Positions 30,766 through 40,065 of a stretch of DNA of 64,000 nt are shown here, one piece after another. Each line of letters begins with the position of its first letter. Within the stretch, counting starts at the first letter, position 1. Under the pieces are notes generated by a model that did not search any database, was not told the origin of the DNA, and saw nothing but the letters and a program-made list of their open reading frames with translations. The translations under genes were made by a program, and so were the position numbers. This DNA comes from Streptomyces sp. JH14 (GTDB lineage: Bacteria > Actinomycetota > Actinomycetes > Streptomycetales > Streptomycetaceae). The stretch is taken from positions 434,001 to 498,000 of the forward strand of contig NZ_JAJNEL010000001.1 in the NCBI RefSeq assembly GCF_029428675.1, given 5' to 3'.

Positions 30766-31434
30766 TCAACTGCCGTACATGTCAAGCCGGTTGCCGATCC
30801 CTTCGATCTCTGCCGGGGTCCCGACCATGATGGCGCGGGTGTGTTCGGTGACGAGCTCGACGGGCCAATCCCACCACGCGGCGTGCAGGAGACGCTTGAT
30901 GTCGTCGTCGGCGAAGCGCTGACGGATGAGCCGGGCCGGGTTGCCGCCCACGATCGTGTAAGGCGCCACGTCACTGGTGACCACGGCTCCGGCCGCGATG
31001 ATGGCACCATCTCCGATCCGCACGCCGGGCATCACCGTCACCTGGTGGCCGAACCAGACGTCGTTGCCGACGACCGTGTCACCACGACTCGGCATCGCGG
31101 TGATGATGTCCAGCGTCTGCTCGGCCCACCGACCACCGAACATGGTGAAGGGGAACGCGGACACCCCCATCGTCGGATGCTCGGCGCCGGCCATCAGGAA
31201 CTTGGTGCCCGCGGCGATGGCGCAGTACTTGCCGATGATCAGACGCTCCGGCCCGTAGGCGTAGAGCACGTTGCGGTGTTCGAAGTCTGTGGCGCCGTCG
31301 GGGTCGTCGTAATAGGTGTAGTCGCCCACGACGATTTTCGGTGAGGAGATCACTGGTCGGAGGAACACCACGCGGTCATGGGCAGGCAGCGGGTGAACGG
31401 TGTTCGGATCGGGAGACAACGTAACGTCCTTCAT
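30766..31434 (-). CDS. CatB/Vat-type xenobiotic O-acetyltransferase
   Basis: A 222-residue left-handed beta-helix acetyltransferase. The hexapeptide repeats are seen in VVGNDVWFGHQVTVMPG, then VRIGDGAIIAAGAVV, and the loop AGAEHPTMGVSAFPF holds the catalytic His of the XAT class. This family includes streptogramin A acetyltransferases (Vat) and CatB-type chloramphenicol acetyltransferases as well as uncharacterised relatives. Substrate cannot be fixed from sequence. A TTG codon directly precedes the ATG. The gene is followed by debris downstream, and upstream lie two other small enzymes on the same strand. Confidence 0.88.
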   Translation of the reverse strand: MKDVTLSPDPNTVHPLPAHDRVVFLRPVISSPKIVVGDYTYYDDPDGATDFEHRNVLYAYGPERLIIGKYCAIAAGTKFLMAGAEHPTMGVSAFPFTMFGGRWAEQTLDIITAMPSRGDTVVGNDVWFGHQVTVMPGVRIGDGAIIAAGAVVTSDVAPYTIVGGNPARLIRQRFADDDIKRLLHAAWWDWPVELVTEHTRAIMVGTPAEIEGIGNRLDMYGS

Positions 31435-31535
31435 CAATGGGGCCGGTGGTCTGAATAGTGGGGCTCAGCCAGGGGGCTTCGTACGGCAGCAAGGGCCGTC
31501 CGGTCTGTCGGATGCAGGGTGTGTCGCCTCCGTCC

Positions 31536-32477
31536 TCATGCCGCCGGCGCCGAATAGATCATGCGGATCTCTGTGATCCGGTAGCCGGCGCGGTCGAAGG
31601 CTGCGGCCATCGGCGCGTTGCCGGTGTCCGTTGTGGCGGTGATCAGCTCGGTGCCCGTGTCCGCGTGTATGCGGGTGATCTCGGCGAGCAGATCGTCCAC
31701 GTGCCCATGGCCACGGAATTCGGGTACGACACCCAGGTAGCCGACATTGCGGGCGTACGGCGTCGCGGACGGGAGAGCAAGCCCGACGACCTGCCCGTCG
31801 GGGGCGTATGCCAGCCTCCACCAATCACGCCGGCCGGGGCAGCCGAGGTAGAAGTCCATTTCGCCCCGAGCGGTGGCTTCGGCGCCCTTGGCCTCCAAAT
31901 TTCTGCGGGTCTCGTCGTCCAAGCTGCCGACAGCTATCCGCCGGAACAGCCGGAGGAACTCCTCGTCCGACGCCGGCGCAAAGGTCAGCTTTCCCCTGGC
32001 CGGGGGGAGACCGCATTCCGGTATCCACTCCAGGCGCAGCCGTTCCACTTCCCGCGTGAGCCCAGCCCGTGCCGCAACTCGACCCCGCCATTCGACGGCT
32101 GCCGCCGCAGCGGGGTCGTCACGCCAGCCCACGGGCAGCGTCAGGTTGTACAGCGGAGGTTCGGGCGCACCCTGAGAGGCGAACGCCCGCAGCGCAGCAA
32201 TCAGTAGCCCTGCCGCGACGTCTGCCCGGTCGGCGCATGCGGGGTCGACGTGCAGGCAGTCCAGAGCGATGGGGTGAGTGCTGTCCGTCCGCCCCCAAAA
32301 CAGGGCTCGTGCCGCCACCCGCCCGTCGTCCTCGGCGATCCAGGTCCACTCGGGCCGGTACATCCCCTGCCGCATCTCGGCCCGGTAGCGGCCGGCGTCT
32401 ATCCAGCCCACCGGCTCATCCACGATCACTTCTACGACGCGGTCCAGATCGGCCTCGGTCGTGGGTCGAAACAACAC
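31536..32477 (-). CDS. Two-domain GNAT acetyltransferase
   Basis: A 313-residue protein made of two GNAT folds. The C-terminal copy has the acetyl-CoA loop VVPEFRGHGHVDDLL (residues about 245-259), preceded by the beta-bulge strand ARNVGYLG; the N-terminal copy (residues 1-150) lacks a clear loop and is likely degenerate. The start is GTG 32477 with an aggagga site. Its first 46 bases overlap the end of the dihydrofolate-reductase-like gene upstream, so the two are co-translated. Substrate unknown; antibiotic or small-molecule acetylation is possible. Confidence 0.85.
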   Translation of the reverse strand: MLFRPTTEADLDRVVEVIVDEPVGWIDAGRYRAEMRQGMYRPEWTWIAEDDGRVAARALFWGRTDSTHPIALDCLHVDPACADRADVAAGLLIAALRAFASQGAPEPPLYNLTLPVGWRDDPAAAAAVEWRGRVAARAGLTREVERLRLEWIPECGLPPARGKLTFAPASDEEFLRLFRRIAVGSLDDETRRNLEAKGAEATARGEMDFYLGCPGRRDWWRLAYAPDGQVVGLALPSATPYARNVGYLGVVPEFRGHGHVDDLLAEITRIHADTGTELITATTDTGNAPMAAAFDRAGYRITEIRMIYSAPAA

Positions 32478-33055
32478 GTGTTCTCCTCCTGCTTGGCGTA
32501 CGTGGTGACCGTCGTCCCGGTGCTGAAGACCCGGGACCCGGTCAGGGTGAAGGGGGAAGGGGCGAACGAGGTGTGGAACAGGGGAATGCCGTCGCCGAAT
32601 ACCACCGGGTAACGGTGGACGATCAACTCGTCGATCTCCCCCAGCAACTGACCGGCCAGCACAGCACCGCCGCAGAGCCAGAGACCCATGCCGGGCTCCC
32701 GTTTCAGCCCGCGCACGAACTCCACCGGGTCGCCGGTGACGACATGGACCTCAGGGCCGGGCCGGATCAGAGTCGACGAGAACACGTACTGCCGCAAATG
32801 TGGGTACGGACTGGTCGGACCGGCTGCCCGAGCCGATTCGTAGGCGCCGCGCCCCATGACGACCGTGTCGAACTTCTTGTTGGCCGTGCCGCCGACGCCC
32901 AGGGACCTGCGGACGTGGTCCGGGAGGGTCTCGGGACACTCGGCGAGAATCGCGGCCTTGAGGTCGCCGTCGAATGCAAAGGAGTCGTGTTGCCCGTCCG
33001 GACCGGCGATGAAGCCGTCGACACTGCAGCCGATGACGTACGTGAGCCGACGCAT
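32432..33055 (-). CDS. Dihydrofolate reductase family protein (RibD C-terminal-like)
   Basis: A 207-residue single-domain reductase. The N-terminus MRRLTYVIGCSVDGFIAGPD and the strand VVMGRGAYES match the YyaP/RibD-C branch of DHFR-like NADPH oxidoreductases, which are not true folate reductases. The core ends with the usual LxSxRVFSTGTT..TY strand; a 16-residue extension then overlaps the start of the next gene. The ATG at 33055 was chosen at the family N-terminus. It heads the reductase-GNAT pair. Confidence 0.85.
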   Translation of the reverse strand: MRRLTYVIGCSVDGFIAGPDGQHDSFAFDGDLKAAILAECPETLPDHVRRSLGVGGTANKKFDTVVMGRGAYESARAAGPTSPYPHLRQYVFSSTLIRPGPEVHVVTGDPVEFVRGLKREPGMGLWLCGGAVLAGQLLGEIDELIVHRYPVVFGDGIPLFHTSFAPSPFTLTGSRVFSTGTTVTTYAKQEENTCCFDPRPRPIWTAS

Positions 33056-33378
33056 GCAGGGCCCGCTTTCGATCCGTTGCTGCCAGGGACGACACGACAC
33101 TAGGCAGCCGGCTTCAGGAGGGCATCGGTCAACCCGACGTAATGCGACCTGTCACGACCGGGACTTGCCCGGGTCGGTATCAGTAGATGTATCGACGGCG
33201 GCTGTCAGGCGGCATGTGCTCGAGAAGCAGCCCCGGCAGGCCGGCCACTGTGTCGGCGGGAACGGATCCGGCACTCACCACGGGCTGGAACGCTACGCCG
33301 AGGGGCCCGGAACCGACGCCCGCCACCCTGTGCCCGGCCCCGTCCGGTGTCGTACGCCTTGCGTACGCGGAGTCCCAA

Positions 33379-33433
33379 GCAGACCGCCGCAGCCCCGGCA
33401 AGCAGTCTGCTTGCCGGGGCTGCGGCGGTCTGC
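33379..33433. repeat. Perfect 55-bp palindrome (27-bp arms, 1-base centre)
   Basis: The arms 33379-33405 and 33407-33433 are exact reverse complements around a single T at 33406. The flanking bases (A at 33378 and A at 33434) do not pair, so the repeat ends sharply. A smaller inverted repeat (cgtacgc-ctt-gcgtacg, 33351-33367) lies just to its left. The stem is G/C-rich and could form a very stable hairpin or cruciform. It lies between the DHFR-like gene and a decayed secreted-protein gene and could be a terminator or the footprint of a rearrangement. Confidence 0.9.
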
Positions 33434-33531
33434 ACCTGGACCGACCGTGCTGTGATGATCACGGGTGGGAACACCAGTGGCCGGCCGGGCAGGCCGTCCG
33501 TTGCGGGACACCGCCCGGCAGGACTGTGCGG

Positions 33532-33716
33532 TTACCGGACGTCGTAGGCGCGGGTGATGGTCTGGGTGAGCTCGTACGCGGAGTCCTCGTCCGGCACCTG
33601 GAACACACCGTACGGATCGTAACTTCCGCCGGACTGCTCTCCGTTGCCCTTCAGCACCGGGTTGCCGAGGGCTCGGTCACGCGAGCCGGTAGGGAGTGCA
33701 ACTTGAACCCGAGAGC
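33532..33716 (-). pseudogene. C-terminal remnant of a secreted protein (possibly S8 peptidase-like)
   Basis: A minus-strand frame ending at TAA (33532-33534) reads GNPVLKGNGEQSGGSYDPYG, then VFQVPDEDSAYELTQTITRA. The beta-rich, Tyr/Asp/Gly-rich composition is typical of the end of large exported peptidases or hydrolases. There is no start and no upstream homologous frame. A 14-bp direct repeat (33362-33375 and 33573-33586), encoding DSAY in both places, hints at an internal deletion or duplication. The family call is weak. Confidence 0.35.
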
Positions 33717-34412
33717 CGCGCCAAGTCCGCCCGCACCGGCCGGCGGACGCCCTGTACGCCGCTGTACGGAATCCTCACCGCGAACGTCCCGAAGCGCCTC
33801 AGGGGCCATCTGAAGATGACCCCTGACCTGCGCACATGTCCGATGTAGCCGTCGAGACAACAGGATCTGAACCCGCAGCTCCTCGGCCCCCAGCGATGCG
33901 GCCTACCGTTCCTGAGCAGTGAGCGGGAGTGAGTCCGCGCACTGGCACGCCCCGAACGGTCTTGGGCGCACTGGTCGTCCGCTTTCGCATCCCGGTTGGC
34001 GACACGGATCCTGTCCGTGGTCCGAGCCGGGCGGGCGGAGTCCCTTACGACCTGGCCATGTGGTGCGGCCAGAGGCGGCGGGGAGGCCCTGAACCATCAC
34101 GCTGGTGGAGCAGGGGCCCCGCACGCTGGCACCGCACTCGGCGTCCCAGATCGCACGGCGACGCTACCCCGGCCACCCCAACGCCCCGCAAGCCCGGAAG
34201 CTGACCATCACACGATCGAGCTAAATCGACCCCATGCGCCCTCCTCGGCAAGCAGTCGCCAACCCCCGGTCAAGCCCGCGAGCGCCGATGCTCAGCGATT
34301 GCGGTACGCAGACAACCGCACGCATCCGCGCCGGGAAACTCCGCGATGCCGGACCGCTCCGATGGGGCAGAGCACACCGCACACGCCGTCGCACCCGTTG
34401 CCGGGCGACCGG
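33717..34412. other. Region without a recognisable gene
   Basis: About 700 bases after the penicillin acylase stop on its strand. Open frames are arginine/proline-rich with no family pattern. It may be decayed sequence continuous with the neighbouring remnant. Confidence 0.45.
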
Positions 34413-36644
34413 TCACCTACCGGGCCGGTACCTCCGCTCGACATGGCCCTCGAGGTCACCGGGGTAGAAATAGACGGGCCGCAGGTCGCCGCTCGCATAG
34501 CGTTCGGCCTGGTCGTCGAAGTGCGGAGAGTCGGGGTGCCCGCTCACCCCGCCCGCCGTCACCGCCCAGGCGCGCAGTCGCGGCCCGAACTCCACCACCG
34601 CCACGAAACTGTTGCCGCTGGTGCCGTAGTAGCGCTTCGTTCCCGGGTAGGCCTTGGCTCCGAACGAGGCGAGGGAGCCCCATCGCGACGAGGCGAAGGG
34701 CACGGGGATGCTCGGCTTGGCGTCGCTGAACTCCTGGACGATCGCACCGTCGTTGCGCTGGTAGCGGTTGATCTCGCCCCACGGCACCTTCCAGCTGCCG
34801 AAGTCCCGCCGCAGCCGCTCTGTCGCCGTCTCGAGCGCCCCGATCCGCTGCGCATCCGTGGCGCGGCCGGCCATGTAGTCCCATACCGACATGCCGGCTT
34901 CCGTCGCCGCCTGGGACGTGAGCGCCCACAGATCCTCACCCCAGAACACGGCCACCGACGTCGCGGTCGACTCCGCGGCCCACCGGTGGTCCCAGCCGCG
35001 AAGCAGGCTGATCGGACCAGCCAGCTTCGCCTTCTGCCCGTTGTGCTCGGGCAGTTGGTCCCACGCGGCGACGAGCCCCGGCACCAGCCGCGCGAAGGCG
35101 GTGAGGTACGGATCGAACGCGGCCTCGATCAGCGTCTGCGGCGTGAAGTCGTCGCGCGCGGTCAGCACCCGGACCGCCTGCGGTCCGCGCGGATTCTCGC
35201 CGACCCGGTCGAAGTAGCGTGGATAGTCGGCCGCGTCGGGGCTGTCCGCGCCGGCGGCGGTCCAGGGCCAGTTGTTGGTGTTGAACGCCCAGCCGTTCTT
35301 CGGGTTCACAGCCTGCGGCATGCTGTCCAGGCTGTGCAGTCCACGCCAGTCGGTCGCCGGATCACTGCCGTCGACGGGCTTGAGGTAGTCGAACCGGTCG
35401 TCCCTCACCGGCATGAACTGCGGCATCAGGAAGGCGACATCACCCTTCGAGTCCGCGAAGAGTGTGTTGTTCGAGCTGTTCGCCTTCAGTCCCGCGACCT
35501 TCAGGTACTGCGTGTAGTCCCGCGTCGTGGTGCGCAGGAAACTCTGCTGGAGCGCCTCGACGGGCTTGTTCATCAGCGCACACGCGATCCACTTGCCGTC
35601 CGCCTCGCGCACGATCGGGCCGTGGTGTGTGGCGAACGTGGTGAAGCTGCGCTCCTGCTGCCCGCCGTTCGCGGTACGGAAGGACAAGGTGATCGTCTTC
35701 GTGGTGACGGGGCGCAGTTCGTCGCCGTAGCGGTAGGAGCGGGTTCCGTCGGCCCGCGTGACGATCGTCTCGGCGAACTCGTCGATGTTGTCGACGCCGC
35801 TCGTCGTGTGCATCCAGCCCGTGTGCGCGTTGAAGCCCTGGTAGATGAAGAACTGCCCCCAGGTGGCAGCGCCATAGACGTTGAGCCCGTCGCCGCTCGT
35901 CACATGCTGCTCCGCACGGAAGAAGAAGCTGGTGTGCGGGTTGATCAGCAGCAGCGCGTGGCCGTCCCGTGTGTGGCTCGGCGCGATGGCCATGCCGTTC
36001 GACCCCGTGGGTTCACGCAGCACCAGCCCGCGCTCCTCGTCGGTCATCGGCACGTCCCGCTCGCCGTAGAAGGCTTCGAGCTGGGTGAGCAGCACCGACT
36101 CGATGTCGCCGCCGATGCTGCCCTCCGAGAAGCTCAACGGCATCCACGGCTCGAACCGGTCGAGCACGCGTGGACGCACCTCGGGGTGCGTCGCGAGGTA
36201 GTAGTTGAGTCCGCCCGCCCAGGCCTGCATCAACGTGCGCAGCCACGTCGGGCACTTCGCATATTGCTTCTTCAGCGCCTCGGGGTCGAGGAACAGCCGC
36301 TGACGCAGGTCCTGCCAGATCGCGCTCTCACCCTCGGCCTCGGCGAGACGGCCCAGGGCGACGAGGTAGTTCTGCTCGATCCGGTTGAAGTCGTCCTCCG
36401 CCTGGGCGTACATCATCCCGAACACCGCGTCGGCATCGGTCTCGCCCACGACGTGCGGGACACCCCAGTCGTCCCGCGTGATCGTCACCCGGGCAGCGTG
36501 CCTGCGCCAGCGGGCCTCATCGGCCGGCGTCGCCGATGCCGCGAACGCGGTGCCGGACGGCAGCCCCGCCGCGGCGACGGCCAGTCCGGCCGCTCCGCCC
36601 AGGACGCTCCGTCGGCTCGGCCCGGATTTCTGCGCATGGCTCAT
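34413..36644 (-). CDS. Penicillin acylase family protein (Ntn hydrolase), Tat-exported
   Basis: A 743-residue exported amidohydrolase. The N-terminus has a Tat signal (SRRSVLGGAAGLAVAAAG) with probable cleavage near AFAAS. The alpha chain covers residues about 40-190. The autoproteolytic Ntn nucleophile is Ser215 in EPTGSNGMAIAP, and the beta chain follows with NPHTSFFF and ATWGQFFIYQGFNAHTGW. The class contains penicillin G acylases, acyl-homoserine-lactone acylases and echinocandin/cyclic lipopeptide acylases; the substrate is not determinable. A run of nine A residues (T at 36655-36663 on the plus strand) precedes the start. Confidence 0.93.
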   Translation of the reverse strand: MSHAQKSGPSRRSVLGGAAGLAVAAAGLPSGTAFAASATPADEARWRRHAARVTITRDDWGVPHVVGETDADAVFGMMYAQAEDDFNRIEQNYLVALGRLAEAEGESAIWQDLRQRLFLDPEALKKQYAKCPTWLRTLMQAWAGGLNYYLATHPEVRPRVLDRFEPWMPLSFSEGSIGGDIESVLLTQLEAFYGERDVPMTDEERGLVLREPTGSNGMAIAPSHTRDGHALLLINPHTSFFFRAEQHVTSGDGLNVYGAATWGQFFIYQGFNAHTGWMHTTSGVDNIDEFAETIVTRADGTRSYRYGDELRPVTTKTITLSFRTANGGQQERSFTTFATHHGPIVREADGKWIACALMNKPVEALQQSFLRTTTRDYTQYLKVAGLKANSSNNTLFADSKGDVAFLMPQFMPVRDDRFDYLKPVDGSDPATDWRGLHSLDSMPQAVNPKNGWAFNTNNWPWTAAGADSPDAADYPRYFDRVGENPRGPQAVRVLTARDDFTPQTLIEAAFDPYLTAFARLVPGLVAAWDQLPEHNGQKAKLAGPISLLRGWDHRWAAESTATSVAVFWGEDLWALTSQAATEAGMSVWDYMAGRATDAQRIGALETATERLRRDFGSWKVPWGEINRYQRNDGAIVQEFSDAKPSIPVPFASSRWGSLASFGAKAYPGTKRYYGTSGNSFVAVVEFGPRLRAWAVTAGGVSGHPDSPHFDDQAERYASGDLRPVYFYPGDLEGHVERRYRPGR

Positions 36645-37804
36645 GAATGGCACCTTTTTTTTTCCTTCGAGGATCAGGGGATCGAGCAGCCTTACGTGAT
36701 CTTGTGGACGGTGGTCCGCGCCTGGCGCGCGGCGCTCCGTCCGGCACGGCACGGCATGGTCGTCGGACCGCTGCGTCGCCGCGCCGCCCGCCCAGGGCAC
36801 GACGTCGGGGGCGTTCTCACGGCATGAGGCGCTGGTCCGGTCCGCGCGCCCGCGCTCCTCACGGCCCACGACCGGACACGTATCCGCCAGGCGTGGCTCG
36901 GATGCCGAACACCCCACCTCGGCCGGTGACTTCGAGGTGAGCGGAGTGGTCGCCGTCCACGGTCACGAAGACGAACGCCGCTCCAAGGGCGCCGCCGGGA
37001 CCCCGCCTCGGTCGCCGACCACCGCACCCACGGCGCAGCAGGGAAGTCCGGCCGGCCGACCGGCACATCACGCCGGCCTCGGAATCGTTCCGGCGAGTTG
37101 CCGCTGCGACGCGGCCCGGCCCAACACCCTTGGAAGCCCCACCGAGATGGCGCCCGCGGTCATCACCCTGATCGTCGCCTCCACCACGCGCAAAGCGCCC
37201 ACGACGAGGTGAGTCCCCTGACAGCACACGCGAGTTCCGATGATCACCCACGCGGACAGTCCTACCCATGATGAGGGGGCCCTGACAAGACCTCGCGCCT
37301 TCGCAAGCGAAAACTCCCCGGCGCACGCCAGGTCCTCCGCGCACCACCTACGCCTGGATCACGTCGGGCGCTCCTCAGCGCCGTGCACTCCGCCCGCGAC
37401 GTCCGGCTCCGTCCGCTCACACCGGCCCTCGTGACTCGCCGCCACAACCTGTCACCACCGCACATGCCTGCTTCAGCACATGTGAGAGATGTTCTGTCCG
37501 ACGATGTTCTGCAGCCACACCTGCCGACCGGGGTGGGTCGAACAGCTTTCCACCGGGCTGTCCGGCCTGACCCCGCTTCCACCCCCTCGGCTACGGAGCC
37601 CGGCTGCCCAGCGGCCTGCTGTCCCGCCCCCACGGCTAAGGGCTGGACGGCCTCGTCGCCGTCACCATGCTCACGATGGGCCGGCTGCTGCCGGCCGGAG
37701 CCCGGCCGCTCCGCGTTCCGTACCGCTGTGCCGCTCGCCGAACTCCATCGCTCCCCCGGGGCGCGCATCATCAAAGGAGGGGAGACCATCGACGAGGAGT
37801 GGCG
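36645..37804. other. 1.16-kb region without a recognisable gene
   Basis: No frame on either strand shows a family pattern. Near the right end (37780-37803) aaaggagggg and gaggag are ribosome sites, the latter serving the baeRF gene. The left end carries the promoter region of the penicillin acylase gene with its poly-A/T run. The middle may be decayed DNA. Confidence 0.45.
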
Positions 37805-38902
37805 ATGAGGTTGTCGTTCCTGAATCCCCTCTACGCGGAGCCGGGCCCGTTCGCCTCCGTGTACCTGGACACCTCCCGAGACGTCGAGCATCCCGAGCGG
37901 GCCATCGCGCTGCGCTGGCAGCGGCTGCGCGAGAGCCTCTCCCGTCAGGGTTCGGACCGGGCGCTGCTGAACGTACTGGAGGAGATGGTCGGCGCCGACA
38001 CTGAGGTGCCGGGGGCGCACGGTCAGGCCATCTTCGCCGCCCACGGCACGCTCGTCCTGGACGGGGAGCTGCCCAGGCCGCCCGAGCACGACTCCGCGCG
38101 CTACAGCACCCTGCCGGACGCGATGCCCCTGGTCACCCAGCACGTTCCGGAGATCCCCTACATGGCCGTAGCCGTCCACTACAGCGGCCTTCCGACCGCT
38201 GAGACCCACGGCTGGGTGACCCTGGAGGCGGAGACCGGCACCTGGCCCGCGTCCACCGTCACCCCGGGTGAGCGGCTGCACCGCAGGGTCGCGGTGGCGA
38301 CCTGGCACCGCACCTCCCTCCGGCTCGGTCACCAGCTGGACGAACGGGCGCGGCACGCGCATGCCGACGCCATCGTCGTGGGCGGGGACGAGTGGGCATG
38401 CAACGTACTGATCCGCCGCCTGCCGCACACCCTGCGGGACAAGGTCGTACGCGTGGGCGGCCGGACCCCCACCGACACCGGACGCGCCCTGTTGGAGCCG
38501 CAGCTCGACGGCGTCTTCCGCGGCCGCATGGCCGCGCACGACCGGGAACTCGTGGACATCTTCATCGGCCGGCGCGCCCTGGACGGACCCATGTCGGAGG
38601 GGCTGGCCGCCACCGTCGCCGCCCTCCAGCGCGGCCAGGTCGCCGCACTGCTGCTGAACCGGCCGCCAGGGTCTTCGTTGCGGCTCTGGGCCGGCTCCCA
38701 GCCGACTCAGCTCGCCCTCACCGAGGCGGAGCTGATGTCCTTCGGCGTGCGGTCCCCGCGCGAGGAACGCGCCGACGAGGTCCTCGTCCGGGCCCTCGTC
38801 GGCACCGGCGCCGAGCTGGTCGTCGTACCGGAGAGCCGACTGAGGCTGTACGAGGGCGTGGCCGCCCTGCTGCGGTACACCGACCGGGGGACTCCGTCCT
38901 GA
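37805..38902 (+). CDS. Bacterial eRF1-like (baeRF2/Rv2629-type) protein
   Basis: A 365-residue protein of the baeRF family, which has the archaeo-eukaryotic release factor fold. The start FLNPLYAEPGPFASVYLDTS and the central WHRTSLRLGHQLDERARHAHAD, interrupted here, match the Mycobacterium Rv2629 group. The C-terminal part (VDIFIGRRALDGPMSEGL; ELVVVPESRLRLYEGVAALL) is the peptidyl-tRNA-hydrolase-like/Pelota-like domain. Members are linked to ribosome hibernation or rescue and to stress. The ATG at 37805 has gaggag nine bases upstream; the longer frame is not conserved. No operon partner. Confidence 0.88.
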   Translation: MRLSFLNPLYAEPGPFASVYLDTSRDVEHPERAIALRWQRLRESLSRQGSDRALLNVLEEMVGADTEVPGAHGQAIFAAHGTLVLDGELPRPPEHDSARYSTLPDAMPLVTQHVPEIPYMAVAVHYSGLPTAETHGWVTLEAETGTWPASTVTPGERLHRRVAVATWHRTSLRLGHQLDERARHAHADAIVVGGDEWACNVLIRRLPHTLRDKVVRVGGRTPTDTGRALLEPQLDGVFRGRMAAHDRELVDIFIGRRALDGPMSEGLAATVAALQRGQVAALLLNRPPGSSLRLWAGSQPTQLALTEAELMSFGVRSPREERADEVLVRALVGTGAELVVVPESRLRLYEGVAALLRYTDRGTPS

Positions 38903-39246
38903 CGCCGGCGCGCTGCGCCTCCCGGGTCACGGGTCACCCCCACCGAGCGCGGCGCGGCGGACTTCCGGCTGGCGCCCTACCCGACCGCACCCGGCTCCGC
39001 CGCCGCCCACCGCCCGGAGACCAATGTCCTGGCGCCGCGGGACAGTACGGCAGAGATCAGCAACACGCCGCGCTGCACCGACAGGGAATCACCGCTTGTC
39101 GTCGAAAGCGGTGCCGCTGAGTTCCATTCCGCTCATGCGCGCCGCCATACCCCCAACGGCGGCACCGGCACCGGTCGGCGCCCCCGGGCCCCCGTTCGGC
39201 CGAGCCCACCCGGGCCGCCACCGGAAGCGGGGGCGAAGATGGCGGA
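38903..39246. other. Intergenic region, no gene seen
   Basis: About 340 bases between two rightward genes. Nothing recognisable beyond the probable promoter of the NTPase gene. Confidence 0.4.
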
Positions 39247-39786
39247 GTGCCGACAAGGATCCTGCTCGAAAGCCGCCCTGGCGCGGGCAAGACGACCGCC
39301 CTCCGTCGGCTGGCCGCGCTGCTGCCCGCCCACGCGGCCACCGGCTTCACCACCGAGGAGATCCGGCAATCCGGCGCCCGCGTCGGATTCGCCCTGGAGA
39401 CTCTGGCCGGCCGGCGGGAGGTACTCGCCCATATCGACCTGCCCGGTCCGCCACGGGTAGGGAAATACGGCGTCGACCTGGGCGTCATGGAACGACTGGC
39501 GTTGCCGTCGCTCGGGCGTGCAGCAACCGGGGAGGCTGCAGGACGGCTGGTGCTCATCGACGAGCTGGGGCGGATGGAACTGGCCTGCCCCGCATTCCGG
39601 CATGCGGTCGACGCGCTGTTCGTCGCAGAGGTCGACGTCGTCGCCACGGTCCACACGCACCGCGATCCGTTCACCGACGCCCTCAAGCGGCGCGCCGACA
39701 TCGAAGTCGTCCACCTCACTCCGGCAAACCGGGACGTCCTGCCGGGGGAGCTCGCGGACCGGCTGCAACAGCCCCGGACGCTGTAA
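39247..39786 (+). CDS. THEP1-type nucleoside-triphosphatase
   Basis: A 179-residue P-loop NTPase. Walker A is SRPGAGKTTAL at residues 8-18, the Walker B strand is RLVLIDELGRMEL near 97-109, and the TGFTTEEIRQSGARVGF segment is characteristic of the NTPase_1 (THEP1) family. Such enzymes hydrolyse ATP/GTP in vitro and may act as nucleotide kinases or phosphatases. The start is GTG. Its last residues are normal for the family, and the neighbours do not suggest a pathway. Confidence 0.88.
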   Translation: MPTRILLESRPGAGKTTALRRLAALLPAHAATGFTTEEIRQSGARVGFALETLAGRREVLAHIDLPGPPRVGKYGVDLGVMERLALPSLGRAATGEAAGRLVLIDELGRMELACPAFRHAVDALFVAEVDVVATVHTHRDPFTDALKRRADIEVVHLTPANRDVLPGELADRLQQPRTL

Positions 39787-40065
39787 GCCCCCCTCACGGA
39801 TGAGAGGCAGGCCTCCACGCGTCCGGGCTCAGGGTGCGGATCCGCCGGCTGATCTCCGGGCCCTGCTGTCCAGCGCGGTCACCACGGCCCGGTAGCCGTT
39901 GAGGCGGTCCGGGCCCTGCCCACGCTTACTGCGGTAGTCGTTCTGCCGCCCCCGCCACGCGCGCCTGCAGTCAAACCCGACATCAGCCGCGTGCACGTCC
40001 GCACCCTCCACGCCCCCACCGCACCCTCGTGTTCCAACTCCTCGGCCACCCCGTACGACCGTGCG

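Noticed and set aside
33996..36827. 943-codon plus-strand frame over the penicillin acylase
   Set aside because: Antisense shadow of the acylase; no recognisable fold, while the acylase has its signal peptide and nucleophile.
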